Counted from the stretch's first letter, positions 17,194-25,493 are shown. The stretch is 64,000 nt of DNA from an uncultured Lactobacillus sp. (GCA_905204935.1 CAJLBJ010000003.1:31016-95015); one strand, 5' to 3'. Notes: a model not told the origin generated them from the sequence alone. Program-made: numbers and translations.

Positions 17194-17394
17194 TTAAGCT
17201 TTGTTAACGTTAGATGCTTGAGGTCCACGATCTGTTTCTTCAATGTCAAACGTTACGCTTTGACCTTCTTCTAAAGTCTTGTAACCTTCACCTTGAATAG
17301 CAGAGAAGTGCACGAATACATCACTACCGTCTTCACGTGTAATAAAGCCAAAACCTTTGTCTGCGTTAAACCATTTTACTGTTCCTTGTTCCAT
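17194..17394 (-). CDS. csp: Cold-shock protein, CspA family
   Basis: The 66-residue protein [20 protein letters not shown]... carries both RNA-binding motifs, KGFGFI (RNP1) and VFVHF (RNP2). Its length is exactly that of lactobacillar Csp proteins. The ATG at 17394 is fixed by AAGGAGGATTCCAATT upstream; longer in-frame readings run into the leader. Csp proteins act as single-strand nucleic-acid chaperones that melt mRNA structure in the cold or at stress. The long leader and extended -10 promoter fit the usual cold-shock control. Confidence 0.97.
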   Translation of the reverse strand: MEQGTVKWFNADKGFGFITREDGSDVFVHFSAIQGEGYKTLEEGQSVTFDIEETDRGPQASNVNKA

Positions 17395-17523
17395 AATTGG
17401 AATCCTCCTTGATACGCCTTTGTGGCAAATAAAAATTGTTGTAGTTCTGAATGGCGCATTCTGGGGAAAGTTAAGAAACGTTCTGTCCACAATAACCGAA
17501 ACAAAAATACACTTATGATTATA
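17395..17523 (-). promoter_or_regulatory. csp promoter and long 5' leader
   Basis: An extended -10 TGCTATAAT (TATAAT at 17518-17523 on the minus strand) implies a leader of about 115 nt before the csp start. Long structured leaders of this size are typical of cold-shock genes and act as RNA thermosensors; function here is inferred. Confidence 0.6.
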
Positions 17524-17565
17524 GCATAGCCTTATTTTGTTTAACAGTAATATGCCTTATCGTAA

Positions 17566-18225
17566 CTATTCCTTAACAAAAACATAATGTGCAGCTTTAT
17601 AACCAATGCTTGATCGACTACCATCTTTGTTTAATTTAAACGAAATTGGACCTTCAAATGGCGCATGTTTTAAAACCGTTAATTCGTCACCGATATTTAA
17701 TTGAATATCATCTAAGTAGGTCAATAAATCATGATTGTCGATGAAACGATCAACAATTACAACGCTACCTTCTTTAGCATCCGCCAAGACTTGATAACTA
17801 TCTTCTTGATAATTACCTGCCTTATCTGGGATTACTCCACCATGTGGGCAATGTGTTGGATGGCCTAAAAATTCTTCTAAATGATCCATCAAAGTATCAC
17901 TAGTCACATGTTCTAAGACTTCTGCGTCATCATGAACATCTTGTAATTTATAATCGAGCTTAGAAACAAGGAAGGTTTCCCACAAGCGATGGCGTCTAAC
18001 TAATTCTTCAGCCACTTTGACCCCTTGTTTAGTCAATGAGATACCTGCATAAGGCGTATGCTCGACTAGCTTTTCTTTAACCAACTTGCTAACCATTTCA
18101 GTTACCGAACCAGCCGCAACATTTAGACTCAAAGCTATTTGTTTATTTGAAACTTTCCGTTTTCTACCACCTAATTCAAAAATAATCTTGAGATAATCTT
18201 CTTTTTTTGGTGTCACTTTTTTCAC
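17566..18225 (-). CDS. mntR: DtxR-family metal-dependent regulator, MntR-like
   Basis: The 219-residue protein has an N-terminal winged helix (KKEDYLKIIFELGGRKRKVSNKQIA; AAGSVTEMVSKLVKEKLVE), a metal-binding dimer domain and a C-terminal SH3-like FeoA-type domain (about 150-219). Likely metal ligands are Asp10, His79, Glu102, Glu105 and His106, matching the spacing in Bacillus MntR. The three-domain length is like ScaR/TroR/IdeR rather than short MntR. It should repress Mn importers when metal is plentiful. A TTAGG-N4-CCTAA palindrome sits just after its own start of transcription, and a near-identical box lies at the Mn-type ABC operon (46315-46328), linking regulator and target. Confidence 0.9.
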   Translation of the reverse strand: MKKVTPKKEDYLKIIFELGGRKRKVSNKQIALSLNVAAGSVTEMVSKLVKEKLVEHTPYAGISLTKQGVKVAEELVRRHRLWETFLVSKLDYKLQDVHDDAEVLEHVTSDTLMDHLEEFLGHPTHCPHGGVIPDKAGNYQEDSYQVLADAKEGSVVIVDRFIDNHDLLTYLDDIQLNIGDELTVLKHAPFEGPISFKLNKDGSRSSIGYKAAHYVFVKE

Positions 18226-18269
18226 CTCGTTTGTCTCTTTGCTCTCTAAAAAAACAATTAATCTTTTTG

Positions 18270-18283
18270 TTAGGCATCCCTAA
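18270..18283 (-). promoter_or_regulatory. MntR-type operator at the mntR promoter
   Basis: TTAGG-CATC-CCTAA (plus-strand reading) is a perfect inverted repeat lying at about +3 to +16 of the predicted mntR transcript. The same box with one change occurs at the Mn-type ABC operon, at the same place relative to its promoter. Confidence 0.7.
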
Positions 18284-18292
18284 AATAATTTA

Positions 18293-18321
18293 ATTATAAT
18301 TCCAAAATTTCAAAAATGCAA
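18293..18321 (-). promoter_or_regulatory. mntR promoter
   Basis: On the minus strand, -35 TTGCAT (18316-18321) and -10 TATAAT (18293-18298) have a 17-nt spacer. Transcription should begin near 18286, directly before the operator box. Confidence 0.75.
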
Positions 18322-18351
18322 GCACAGTAAAATCGCTTACGTTCTAAAAAT

Positions 18352-19224
18352 TTATTGTAAAAATAATTGCATATCATCTGGCAACGGACTTATAAAAACA
18401 TGTTTTTGACCTGTTAATGGATCTTTAAAGGTCAATTGATAAGCATGCAAGGCCTGTCGCTTTAACATCAAAGACCCACCATAAAGCTCATCGCCTAATA
18501 GTGGATGACCTAAATGACTAAAATGTGCACGAATTTGATGGGTACGTCCGGTATGCAACTTAATTTCTAAAAGCGCACCATCTTTAAGATGCTGTTTGCA
18601 CCAATACTCGGTTTTAGCATCTTGTCCAGCTCGCATGACTTGGCGCTTAATTTCGCCTTCTTTTTTTCCTAAAGGTAACTCAATTATACCATGTGTTTGC
18701 TTGATTTGACCGCTAACCAAAGCTAAATACCGTTTATCTAGGCATTGCCATCCATCTTTTTGATTAATCAAACTTTGGGCAAAAGTATTTTTAGCAAATA
18801 ACACCAATCCACTCGTATAACGATCTAGTCGAGTGATAATATGTGGATTAATATTTTCAGCTTTTTGTCTAAGTAAGTAGCCTTTGACGCGATTAACCAA
18901 GGTATCTGCTTGATTGCTTGGGCCAGGTACACTCGTCAATCCTGCTGGTTTATCAACTACTAACCAATTTTGATCTTCGTAAACAATTTTGACTGGTTCG
19001 TGACTGACTAACACTTCTGGTTTATCAGGTTCTGCTGGTAATTGCAAAGTTACCTTTTGTCTGGCTAAAACTTTAGCATTTAAAGTTACCTTTTGGTCAT
19101 CAAGCAAAAGCGCCCCCTGACCATTACGTAATTTGCTCAACAAGCGTCCACTGACCCCGTGTTGTTTTAAAAAACTTTTTAAATTTAGCGTTTGTTCGCT
19201 ATCATTTTGCCACACAAATTTCAT
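18352..19224 (-). CDS. RluA/RluD-family RNA pseudouridine synthase
   Basis: The 290-residue protein begins with an S4-like RNA-binding part (SFLKQHGVSGRLLSKLRNGQG). The catalytic domain follows: IVYEDQNWLVVDKPAGLTSVP, then IITRLDRYTSGLVLFAKN with the catalytic aspartate of the RLDR motif, and HTGRTHQIRAHFSHLGHPLLGDELYG. These are hallmark RluA-class motifs. It isomerises uridine in rRNA or tRNA; the target base cannot be told, since lactobacilli carry several paralogues (RluD/YlyB, YhcT, YjbO types). Confidence 0.92.
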   Translation of the reverse strand: MKFVWQNDSEQTLNLKSFLKQHGVSGRLLSKLRNGQGALLLDDQKVTLNAKVLARQKVTLQLPAEPDKPEVLVSHEPVKIVYEDQNWLVVDKPAGLTSVPGPSNQADTLVNRVKGYLLRQKAENINPHIITRLDRYTSGLVLFAKNTFAQSLINQKDGWQCLDKRYLALVSGQIKQTHGIIELPLGKKEGEIKRQVMRAGQDAKTEYWCKQHLKDGALLEIKLHTGRTHQIRAHFSHLGHPLLGDELYGGSLMLKRQALHAYQLTFKDPLTGQKHVFISPLPDDMQLFLQ

Positions 19225-19248
19225 TCATTAATCCTTTCAAGTTTCCTT

Positions 19249-19283
19249 GCTAAAAAAGTCTTGCCTAAAAGCAAGACTTAAAA
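19249..19283 (-). terminator. Terminator of the 64-residue membrane protein gene
   Basis: AAGTCTTGC-TTTTAGG-CAAGACTTTTTTA on the minus strand is a compact hairpin with a T-run, 24 nt after the stop codon. Confidence 0.85.
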
Positions 19284-19306
19284 ACTACTCTTTACAGTTA
19301 TCTAAG

Positions 19307-19501
19307 TTATTTTTCACGCCAATAAATCATGGCCAAGATGTCCCCCAACATCACAAAGATCAATAAAAACAATAAGATCTTTAAACCCACATAACCTTCC
19401 TTGACTAATTGTTCGATCACATCAGGACCAAAACAATACAAAATAATCCCTGCTAGCAAGGCAAGCATCTCGGCATAATTTCTTTTCGGTAACCTATCCA
19501 T
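19307..19501 (-). CDS. Small two-helix membrane protein, unknown function
   Basis: This 64-residue protein has two hydrophobic segments (EMLALLAGIILYCFG and GLKILLFLLIFVMLGDILAMIY) joined by a short charged loop, and it ends WREK. The ribosome site GAGGTGAAGAAGGC precedes the ATG. It lies 32 nt downstream of the GntR-ABC-permease operon, is followed by a good terminator, and is probably the operon's last gene. I do not recognise a family; a small accessory subunit of the ABC system is possible but unproven. Confidence 0.7.
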   Translation of the reverse strand: MDRLPKRNYAEMLALLAGIILYCFGPDVIEQLVKEGYVGLKILLFLLIFVMLGDILAMIYWREK

Positions 19502-19533
19502 GCCTTCTTCACCTCACATACTCTTAAACTTAA

Positions 19534-20319
19534 TTATGTGTTGCGAATTTGCAAGCGCAAAAACGCAAAATAACTAAGTCCTATACTAATTATACTTAAA
19601 AGAATTAAAATAATAAAGAGCATTGTTGGATTATAATGTCCCAAAGCAACATTTGGACTATAACCAAAGACAAAACTATAGGCATTTTGTAAAACTCTTA
19701 GCGATGCTACTAAAGTCTCTTGTTTAATAGCGGACGTCATTAAATTAATGCCTAAGAGTCCCCAAGAAAAAGGTCCGCTGATCACTAAAATGACTAATAT
19801 AATCTTAACTGTGCGACTGCATAATGCAAAACAAACTGCTAACATCATCACTACCGCACCTAAACTAAGCAAATCCAAAAAATCAAGCCCTACGCTTAAA
19901 AGCTGATTTTGCCAAGCATAGGCAAATAAATGACCATAAAAATCGTCATAATTATCGACCATGATAATTCCTAAAGGTTTTTGAATCAAATTGTAAATCA
20001 ACGTATTAAAAACGGCTATCAAAAGGCTAACAAGAATTAAGGTTATACTTTTAGCTTGCCAAAAAGTCTTGCGCGAAATTGAATTTTGTATCAAATAAGT
20101 AAACTTTCGTTGATTACCTACACTAATAATAATGATAGTAAGAGTTCCGATAAACTTAAATGAAATATCAAATAAATGAAAAGCAAAATTGTGTAAATTA
20201 GTGAGATCGTTCAAATTCCAAACAATATTCATCACCATAGGTACCAAAGCCAATATACCATAAAGTAACATCCACACACTGAATAGATGTTTTATGACAA
20301 CATTTCTTTTATTTTTCAT
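19534..20319 (-). CDS. ABC transporter membrane subunit, YtrC/D-like
   Basis: About 261 residues with six predicted transmembrane helices and no recognisable catalytic motif. The start is the ATG at 20319, behind GAGAGGTGCAAGC. A slightly earlier ATG (20343) overlaps the ATPase stop but lacks a proper ribosome site. It follows the ATPase directly and is the natural membrane partner in the GntR-regulated cassette. Related YtrA-type operons respond to cell-wall antibiotics in Bacillus and Staphylococcus, which suggests envelope-stress export. The substrate is not known. Confidence 0.75.
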   Translation of the reverse strand: MKNKRNVVIKHLFSVWMLLYGILALVPMVMNIVWNLNDLTNLHNFAFHLFDISFKFIGTLTIIIISVGNQRKFTYLIQNSISRKTFWQAKSITLILVSLLIAVFNTLIYNLIQKPLGIIMVDNYDDFYGHLFAYAWQNQLLSVGLDFLDLLSLGAVVMMLAVCFALCSRTVKIILVILVISGPFSWGLLGINLMTSAIKQETLVASLRVLQNAYSFVFGYSPNVALGHYNPTMLFIILILLSIISIGLSYFAFLRLQIRNT

Positions 20320-20332
20320 TTGCTTGCACCTC

Positions 20333-21205
20333 TCATAAAACATTTGGATTACTTGGACTAGTTAAATATATAAATAGTTTTTGCAAATCAACGTGCTCAA
20401 TATTGACTAAATCAGGTAAGATGCGTTGCTCATCTAAGGCACCATAAACATAGCTTCCTTGTAAATTACCTAAATTCTCTTTTCCAATTACATTTAAACC
20501 TTGCGTATAGGCATCTACTTCGTCTTTAGGTCCAGTAATCAGATAAGCTTGTTTTAAAACATCTTCAACATCTTCATCAAGTAAAAGTTTTGAATTAGCT
20601 AAAATAAAGACATGCTCTAAGCTAGCAGCAATTTCTTCAATTAAGTGCGTTGAAATCACAAATGTCCGTGGCTTGTTTATATAGCTTTCCAACAATTCTT
20701 TATAAAACAGTTCACGATGACTCGCATCTAAGCCTAAGACTGGCTCGTCTAAAAAGATAAATTTGGCCGGTACACACAATGCAATGATTAGCTTAAAAAT
20801 CGAACGATAACCGGTTGATAGCTTACCATACATTTGTTTTAAATCGACTTTAAAAGCTCGGGCTAATTTAGCTGCATATTCAAAATCAAAATCACCATAA
20901 AATAAGGCAGTATCCCGCAAAATTTTGCTTAATTTTTGGCTTTTTGCATAAAAATCTCGTTCACTCATCAAATAAATCTGCCCTAATAGTTCATCATTAT
21001 TCATGATGGGTTGTCCATCTAATAAAATTTCTCCTTCTTTAAGCAATAAACGCGTGCTAAGCAAATTTAATAATGTGCTTTTTCCTGCGCCATTGTTTCC
21101 TAACAATCCATAGATTTTTCCTTCGGTTATTGTTAAATTAATTTGATTTAACACTGTTTTCTTTCCAAAATTTTGACTAAGATTTTTTACTACTATTTCA
21201 CTCAT
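20333..21205 (-). CDS. ABC transporter ATP-binding protein, YtrB-like
   Basis: The 290-residue ATPase has Walker A GLLGNNGAGKST near residue 35, a degenerate signature LSTGYRS in place of LSGGQ, Walker B KFIFLDEPVLGLD, and the switch histidine in VISTHLIEEIA. A C-terminal extension of about 80 residues is typical of YtrB/CcmA-type proteins. Its start codon overlaps the GntR stop (8 bp), so translation is coupled to the regulator. It energises the adjacent membrane protein. Confidence 0.88.
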   Translation of the reverse strand: MSEIVVKNLSQNFGKKTVLNQINLTITEGKIYGLLGNNGAGKSTLLNLLSTRLLLKEGEILLDGQPIMNNDELLGQIYLMSERDFYAKSQKLSKILRDTALFYGDFDFEYAAKLARAFKVDLKQMYGKLSTGYRSIFKLIIALCVPAKFIFLDEPVLGLDASHRELFYKELLESYINKPRTFVISTHLIEEIAASLEHVFILANSKLLLDEDVEDVLKQAYLITGPKDEVDAYTQGLNVIGKENLGNLQGSYVYGALDEQRILPDLVNIEHVDLQKLFIYLTSPSNPNVL

Positions 21206-21572
21206 CTTCTTTTATCCCCCTAACAATCAAAGCACTAATCTCTTCTGGTTTCATATTTAATTTCTTAGCTTCTTTAATAAGTTTGACAACATATTCTTGA
21301 TAAAAGGCTTCTTGTCTTTTGTGCAACAAAAGTTCATATGCGCCGGGTTTAACAAACATCCCTAAGCCACGCCGTTTTTCAAGTAGATTGGCATCTACCA
21401 ATATATTCATTCCCTTTAAAATGGTTGCTGGATTGATATGAAAGTTTTGTGAAATTTCTGTTGTCGAAGGAATTTGCTCATTTTCACGAAACACTTGCGT
21501 AAAGATCGCCTCTTCTATTTGATTTGCCACTTGTAAATATAATGGCTCTGTGCTATTAAAATTAAAGCGCAT
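21198..21572 (-). CDS. GntR-family regulator, YtrA subfamily
   Basis: The 124-residue protein has a GntR winged helix (PLYLQVANQIEEAIFTQVFRENEQIPSTTEISQNFHINPATILKGMNILVDANLLEKRRGLGMFV) and only a short two-helix C-terminal part. That length defines the YtrA subfamily, which controls adjacent ABC operons. It is the first gene of the operon and probably autoregulatory. An imperfect palindrome AGTTAGCTATCT (21589-21600) just upstream is a candidate operator. GGAGG lies just ahead of the ATG. Confidence 0.9.
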   Translation of the reverse strand: MRFNFNSTEPLYLQVANQIEEAIFTQVFRENEQIPSTTEISQNFHINPATILKGMNILVDANLLEKRRGLGMFVKPGAYELLLHKRQEAFYQEYVVKLIKEAKKLNMKPEEISALIVRGIKEDE

Positions 21573-21588
21573 CTCTTTTTCCTCCCTC

Positions 21589-21600
21589 AGTTAGCTATCT
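21589..21600. promoter_or_regulatory. Candidate YtrA-type operator
   Basis: AGTTAGCTATCT is palindromic at 10 of 12 positions and lies in the short divergent gap between the GntR gene and the PAP2 gene. Outer arms CCTCA (21585-21589) and TGAGG (21614-21618) add further symmetry. Confidence 0.4.
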
Positions 21601-21625
21601 GGTACAATAATCTTGAGGTGATTTA

Positions 21626-22252
21626 ATGTCTAAATACATTCGTAATGCATTACTATTTTTAATTTTCTTTTTAATATTACTTTATCTAGTTAAAAGCGCC
21701 AATCCTTGGCTATTAGTTTGTGATCAGTTAGCACAAAAACTAACTGGTTTACTCTTAAATCCGACTAGTTTTGCGCTTATTAAGGTCTTAACTAACCTAG
21801 CTAGTTATCAAGCCACCAGTGTTTTAGGTTTTGTTTTAGCAGGCGTCATCTGGTTTAAAACGGGCTTTGTTAACGCTAGCACTTGTATAGTGTTACTAGG
21901 CACCTTAAACTTTATCTGTGGCCAAAGTAAGCCTTTAATTCAGCGTGCGCGTCCGGCTAATAAACTTGTAGAAATCGGCGGTTTTAGTTTTCCTAGTGGA
22001 CACACCTTTGCAGCTGTTAGCTTAGCGGTTTTGGCCTGTTATTTCTTGTTTAGCCATTTCAAACATCGTTACTTAAAACAAATCTGCTATCTCTTAGCAG
22101 GCGGCTTTGTCTTGTTTATTGCTTTTAGCCGTGTCTTTTTACGTGTTCATTATTTTAGCGACACCTTAGCAAGTGTCTTATTGTTTGGTTTTTTATGGAA
22201 TCTCTTTTTGGCTATTCGCTTATTCATAGCGCAAAGCTGCAATCGGGTTTAA
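21626..22252 (+). CDS. PAP2-family membrane phosphatase
   Basis: The 208-residue protein has about six helices and the full PAP2 triad: KPLIQRARP, PSGHTFAAVSLA, and SRVFLRVHYFSDTLA with the catalytic histidine and aspartate. Such enzymes dephosphorylate undecaprenyl pyrophosphate or phosphatidic/phosphatidylglycerol phosphate on the outer membrane face. The ATG at 21626 follows GAGGTGATTTA. The last 33 bp overlap the end of the convergent permease gene. It lies divergent from the YtrA-type operon; a joint role in lipid-carrier stress is conceivable but not shown. Confidence 0.9.
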   Translation: MSKYIRNALLFLIFFLILLYLVKSANPWLLVCDQLAQKLTGLLLNPTSFALIKVLTNLASYQATSVLGFVLAGVIWFKTGFVNASTCIVLLGTLNFICGQSKPLIQRARPANKLVEIGGFSFPSGHTFAAVSLAVLACYFLFSHFKHRYLKQICYLLAGGFVLFIAFSRVFLRVHYFSDTLASVLLFGFLWNLFLAIRLFIAQSCNRV

Positions 22253-23488
22253 TTTAGCTGCGCGCAAAGCTGGCAACGTTCCTGCTAAAAAGGCTATCAT
22301 CATGATAATCAAAATGATAAGCAAACTATCCTTTAACGTAATTTGTATTAAAGTAAAACCATCTAACCCAGTTAGAAAAGATTTAACCGCTACATTATTA
22401 ATTACAAAACTGCTTATAAATGCTCCCATAACGCCCAAAAATGAGCCCCAAAAGCCTAATAGCAATGCTTCTGTACTAAAACTTAAGAATAATTTAGAAC
22501 TACTCATCCCCATGGCTTTCATCAAACCAATTTCTCGGGTGCGTTCCTTAACTGCCATGTAAAGCGTATTGATAATTCCAAAGCTTGCTGCTAGTAAAGC
22601 AATCGCTCCAAACAACGTTAAAACTCCAGTAGTTGCACTGACAAGCTCTTTGACAGAATTAATCTGATCTTCAATTGTCGTTAAATCATATCCCTTAGCA
22701 CTTAATTTTTGCTTTAAGTCTGTAACATCAACATGTTTATTTCGCAAGCGTGCAGTTACAATATAGTAATTTGCTTTAAGATTATCCGGTAAATTAGTTT
22801 CATTAATCGCTTTAATAGCTTTAACCGTTCCAACACTAACAATAGCTACGTTTGATTGAATCAAACTCTTATTACGAATACCGACAATTTTAACTGGTAT
22901 CGTTTGAATTTCACCACTAACTTGTTGTTTAGCAGCTAAATCAACTTGCTTATTTAAAGCAGCTTGCGCATTTTTAAATCCTAAAGCTTTAACATAATCT
23001 TTAGGCAACACGATTTCTAAGGCATCCGTCGTTTTCTTAGGTTGTCGCCCTAACATTAAATCCACTTGCGAACTACTCAACACATTTTGCGCGTCAAGGG
23101 TAAATCTTTTAGCGCCTTTCGTTGTGATATATTCGATACTAAAACTTTCTAGCGGTTGGACATCCTTTAAAGCAGATATCTTTTTTAATTGCTCAACATC
23201 TTTAGCCGTTATTTTACCGAGTGTTGCACTACTTTGATTTTCATCATATTCAGGAACTCCTGCAACCTTTTTTGTATTAGCTTGTAGCATCTTACTAATC
23301 GTTACCGTATCTTTTCCGCCTGCATTAGTCAATTGTTTTTCTACATAATCATTGACACCTGCTTTAACTCCTAATGTTAATGAAATTGTCACAGAGCCAA
23401 CGAAAATCGCAATAATCGTCAAAATGCTTCGGCCTTTATTACGCCATAAATTGGCACTAGCTGTTGCTAAAATATCCGTAATTTTCAT
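22220..23488 (-). CDS. MacB/FtsX-type ABC permease
   Basis: The 422-residue protein has the type VII topology. One N-terminal helix with the MacB opener (NLWRNKGRSILTIIAIFVGSVTIS) is followed by a 240-residue extracytoplasmic domain and three C-terminal helices. It ends with the FtsX signature (KERTREIGLMKAMGMSSSKL; LPALRAAKLNPIAALRYE). It directly follows its ATPase (no gap). Family members extrude peptides or lipoprotein-like substrates or transmit force to the envelope; the substrate here is unknown. Its 3' end overlaps the PAP2 gene convergently. Confidence 0.9.
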   Translation of the reverse strand: MKITDILATASANLWRNKGRSILTIIAIFVGSVTISLTLGVKAGVNDYVEKQLTNAGGKDTVTISKMLQANTKKVAGVPEYDENQSSATLGKITAKDVEQLKKISALKDVQPLESFSIEYITTKGAKRFTLDAQNVLSSSQVDLMLGRQPKKTTDALEIVLPKDYVKALGFKNAQAALNKQVDLAAKQQVSGEIQTIPVKIVGIRNKSLIQSNVAIVSVGTVKAIKAINETNLPDNLKANYYIVTARLRNKHVDVTDLKQKLSAKGYDLTTIEDQINSVKELVSATTGVLTLFGAIALLAASFGIINTLYMAVKERTREIGLMKAMGMSSSKLFLSFSTEALLLGFWGSFLGVMGAFISSFVINNVAVKSFLTGLDGFTLIQITLKDSLLIILIIMMIAFLAGTLPALRAAKLNPIAALRYE

Positions 23489-24169
23489 CTAGTTTTCCTC
23501 CTCAACTACCAAGCCATCTTTAATTTGAATTTGGCGTTGACATTTCTGTGCCAGCTCAGAATCATGTGTCACAATTATTAAAGTGATATTTTTTTGGCGA
23601 TTAAGTTTAAACAATAGTTCTTCTACTTTTTGGCCCGTTTTAGAATCAAGATTTCCTGTGGGCTCATCGGCAAAAATAATTTCTGGTTGGTTAACTAGCG
23701 CACGCGCGATGCAAACTCTTTGCTTTTGTCCCCCCGATAAATCGCTGGCTTTATTTTTAGCCTTATCCTCCATTTCAACAGCTCTTAATGCTTCTAGTGC
23801 CATTTGCTTTCGTTTTTTACCTGTAATTTTAGCTATTTTCAACGGTAACATCACGTTTTCTAAAACCGTTTCTTTTGGATTTAAGAAAAATTGTTGAAAA
23901 ACAAAGCCAAAGGTTTTATTACGCAATGAATTTAATTCCTTATTGGTTAACTTAGCAGTATCTTGTTGTGCTAATAAAACTTGTCCGCTTGTTGGTCGAT
24001 CAAGTAACGCTAAAATATGCATCAAAGTTGATTTACCTGAACCACTCTTACCTATGATTGCTACACTTTGGCCCTTATCAATGGTTAAATCAATTCCTTT
24101 TAAAGCGGTAAACAATGTATTTCCTGCACCATATGTGCGTGTTACTTGCTTGGCTTTTAAAACTTCCAT
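23489..24169 (-). CDS. ABC ATP-binding protein, LolD/MacB type
   Basis: The 226-residue ATPase shows Walker A IGKSGSGKST, signature LSGGQKQRVCIARAL, Walker B IIFADEPTGNLD and H-loop IIVTHDSELA. The LolD/MacB subfamily is further indicated by the opening KQVTRTYGAGNTLFTALKGID. It is coupled to the adjacent MacB-type permease. The pair makes a half-size exporter likely to work as a dimer. No regulator is adjacent. Confidence 0.92.
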   Translation of the reverse strand: MEVLKAKQVTRTYGAGNTLFTALKGIDLTIDKGQSVAIIGKSGSGKSTLMHILALLDRPTSGQVLLAQQDTAKLTNKELNSLRNKTFGFVFQQFFLNPKETVLENVMLPLKIAKITGKKRKQMALEALRAVEMEDKAKNKASDLSGGQKQRVCIARALVNQPEIIFADEPTGNLDSKTGQKVEELLFKLNRQKNITLIIVTHDSELAQKCQRQIQIKDGLVVEEEN

Positions 24170-24248
24170 TCTCCATCCCCCTTAATTGGTTAGTTACTTA
24201 TGTAATTAACTATATCACCAACGCATTTTTCGTGCAACCTTTAAGCAT

Positions 24249-24276
24249 AAAAAAAGCCTTCACTTGGAAGACTCTT
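24249..24276 (-). terminator. Terminator overlapping the end of the 256-residue anchored protein gene
   Basis: AGTCTTC-caagt-GAAGGCTTTTTTT on the minus strand; the 5' arm lies inside the last codons, the T-run after the stop. Confidence 0.75.
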
Positions 24277-25030
24277 CTTTATCGTGATAACTTTCATAGG
24301 CTTCTTTTAACGACAATTTCTTTTGTTTGGCTAATTTTAATACCGCTTGCCAATCTTTAGTCGTCAACTTCGTTACATCTACACCTTGTTTGGTTAATTG
24401 TTGTTTAGCCGCTTTTATTTCATCATCTGTCGGTTTATTTTCTTCATCGACAGTATAACCTAAACTCTTTAAAATCTTATTATTTTTAGCTTGAAGCTTT
24501 TTAGCCTTAATACGAATTTCATCATAATAAGACTTATTGATGCTTCCATAATCCAAAATAACTGCAAGTTTGGTATTAGAAGCAGTATATTGCGAAGATT
24601 TAGTTAACTGCTTAGCTTTAGTATAGGCCTTATTAAAAATTGCAAGTTCCTTGATAACTTCTTTTAATTCGGCTTGTTGCTGTGAAGCACGTCGGATCAA
24701 AACCAAGAAGCCTTCATCAAATTGTGCCACTTGACTCATCTGTTCTTTAGCTTGCTGGTAGTTTTTTTGCGTAATATTATCTAAGGCACTACGATAAAGC
24801 TGAACTTGTTGTAGATATTCATTTCCTTGTGGATTGTTTTGGTTTCTACGCAAAGCATCTTCTAAAATTGCCTGAGCCTGTGCGTACTTTTCTTTTTTAA
24901 CTTCTTTTTTAGTTTGTTGTAGCGCACTGTTAAATTCTCGTTTAGTTTCAATTGACTTAGTCACACCAAAACCAACAAAAACTATCGCAATCACACAAGT
25001 TATTATGACCCATCCTAGCCAACGTTTCAT
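24260..25030 (-). CDS. Membrane-anchored helical protein, unknown function
   Basis: This 256-residue protein has one N-terminal transmembrane helix (LGWVIITCVIAIVFVGFGV) and an extracytoplasmic or cytosolic helical body. The body shows TPR-like spacing: KYAQAQAILEDALRRNQNNPQGNEYLQQVQLYR, then NYQQAKEQMSQVAQ. It is strongly charged and glutamine/lysine-rich. The last third (KPTDDEIKAAKQQLTKQGVDVTKLTTKDWQAVLKLAKQKKLSLKEAY) looks like a separate small helical domain. It has its own terminator and lies upstream of, but not clearly in operon with, the LolD/MacB pair. I do not recognise a named family. Confidence 0.75.
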   Translation of the reverse strand: MKRWLGWVIITCVIAIVFVGFGVTKSIETKREFNSALQQTKKEVKKEKYAQAQAILEDALRRNQNNPQGNEYLQQVQLYRSALDNITQKNYQQAKEQMSQVAQFDEGFLVLIRRASQQQAELKEVIKELAIFNKAYTKAKQLTKSSQYTASNTKLAVILDYGSINKSYYDEIRIKAKKLQAKNNKILKSLGYTVDEENKPTDDEIKAAKQQLTKQGVDVTKLTTKDWQAVLKLAKQKKLSLKEAYESYHDKEESSK

Positions 25031-25116
25031 CTTCTCACCACTCAGTTTTTCTTACTTTCTTGTAATTATAACATTAATCTATAAAAGATTGTTTATTTTC
25101 AAAAAAATTTTACATA

Positions 25117-25146
25117 CTAAAAAAGATGGCATACACCATCTTTTAC
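25117..25146. terminator. Terminator of azlCD
   Basis: AAAAGATGG-TGTATG-CCATCTTTTTTAG on the minus strand forms a hairpin with a T-run next to the azlD stop codon. Confidence 0.85.
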
Positions 25147-25488
25147 TTATAAAATTACAAACATTGATAAAATCGCTACAGCCACTAAACCAATCACAAC
25201 TGACAAGCCCATCGAACGTGAACGATAAGCTACCACAATTACGATTAACGAAGCTAAAATCTTAGCTATATGATCTAGTCCTACAAAAGTATAGTTTGTT
25301 GTATCCATAAAAACATCTTTAACAACTAGGGCTGTAAAAAGCGAAACTGGCACATATTTCATCCATTCATTGAACCATTCAGGAATCTTACGTGTCGAAA
25401 AAATCCGTAACGGGATGAAACGTGGAATATAGGCCACGCACATCGATAAAATAATTAAAATGAAGTGATTAAAAGAAGTCATCTGCAT
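25147..25488 (-). CDS. azlD: Branched-chain amino-acid transport protein AzlD
   Basis: The 113-residue protein has four hydrophobic helices. The AzlD signature is CVAYIPRFIPLRIFSTRKIPEWFNEWMKYVPVSLFTALVV. It forms the small subunit of the AzlCD exporter for branched-chain amino acids and analogues. It starts 5 nt after the azlC stop, behind AGAGGAATAAAGACG, and ends at a terminator. Confidence 0.92.
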   Translation of the reverse strand: MQMTSFNHFILIILSMCVAYIPRFIPLRIFSTRKIPEWFNEWMKYVPVSLFTALVVKDVFMDTTNYTFVGLDHIAKILASLIVIVVAYRSRSMGLSVVIGLVAVAILSMFVIL

Positions 25489-25493
25489 CGTCT

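Noticed and set aside
22220..25030. A three-gene unit of the anchored protein plus LolD/MacB pair as one exporter operon
   Set aside because: A terminator with T-run lies at the end of the anchored-protein gene, so a common operon is not supported.
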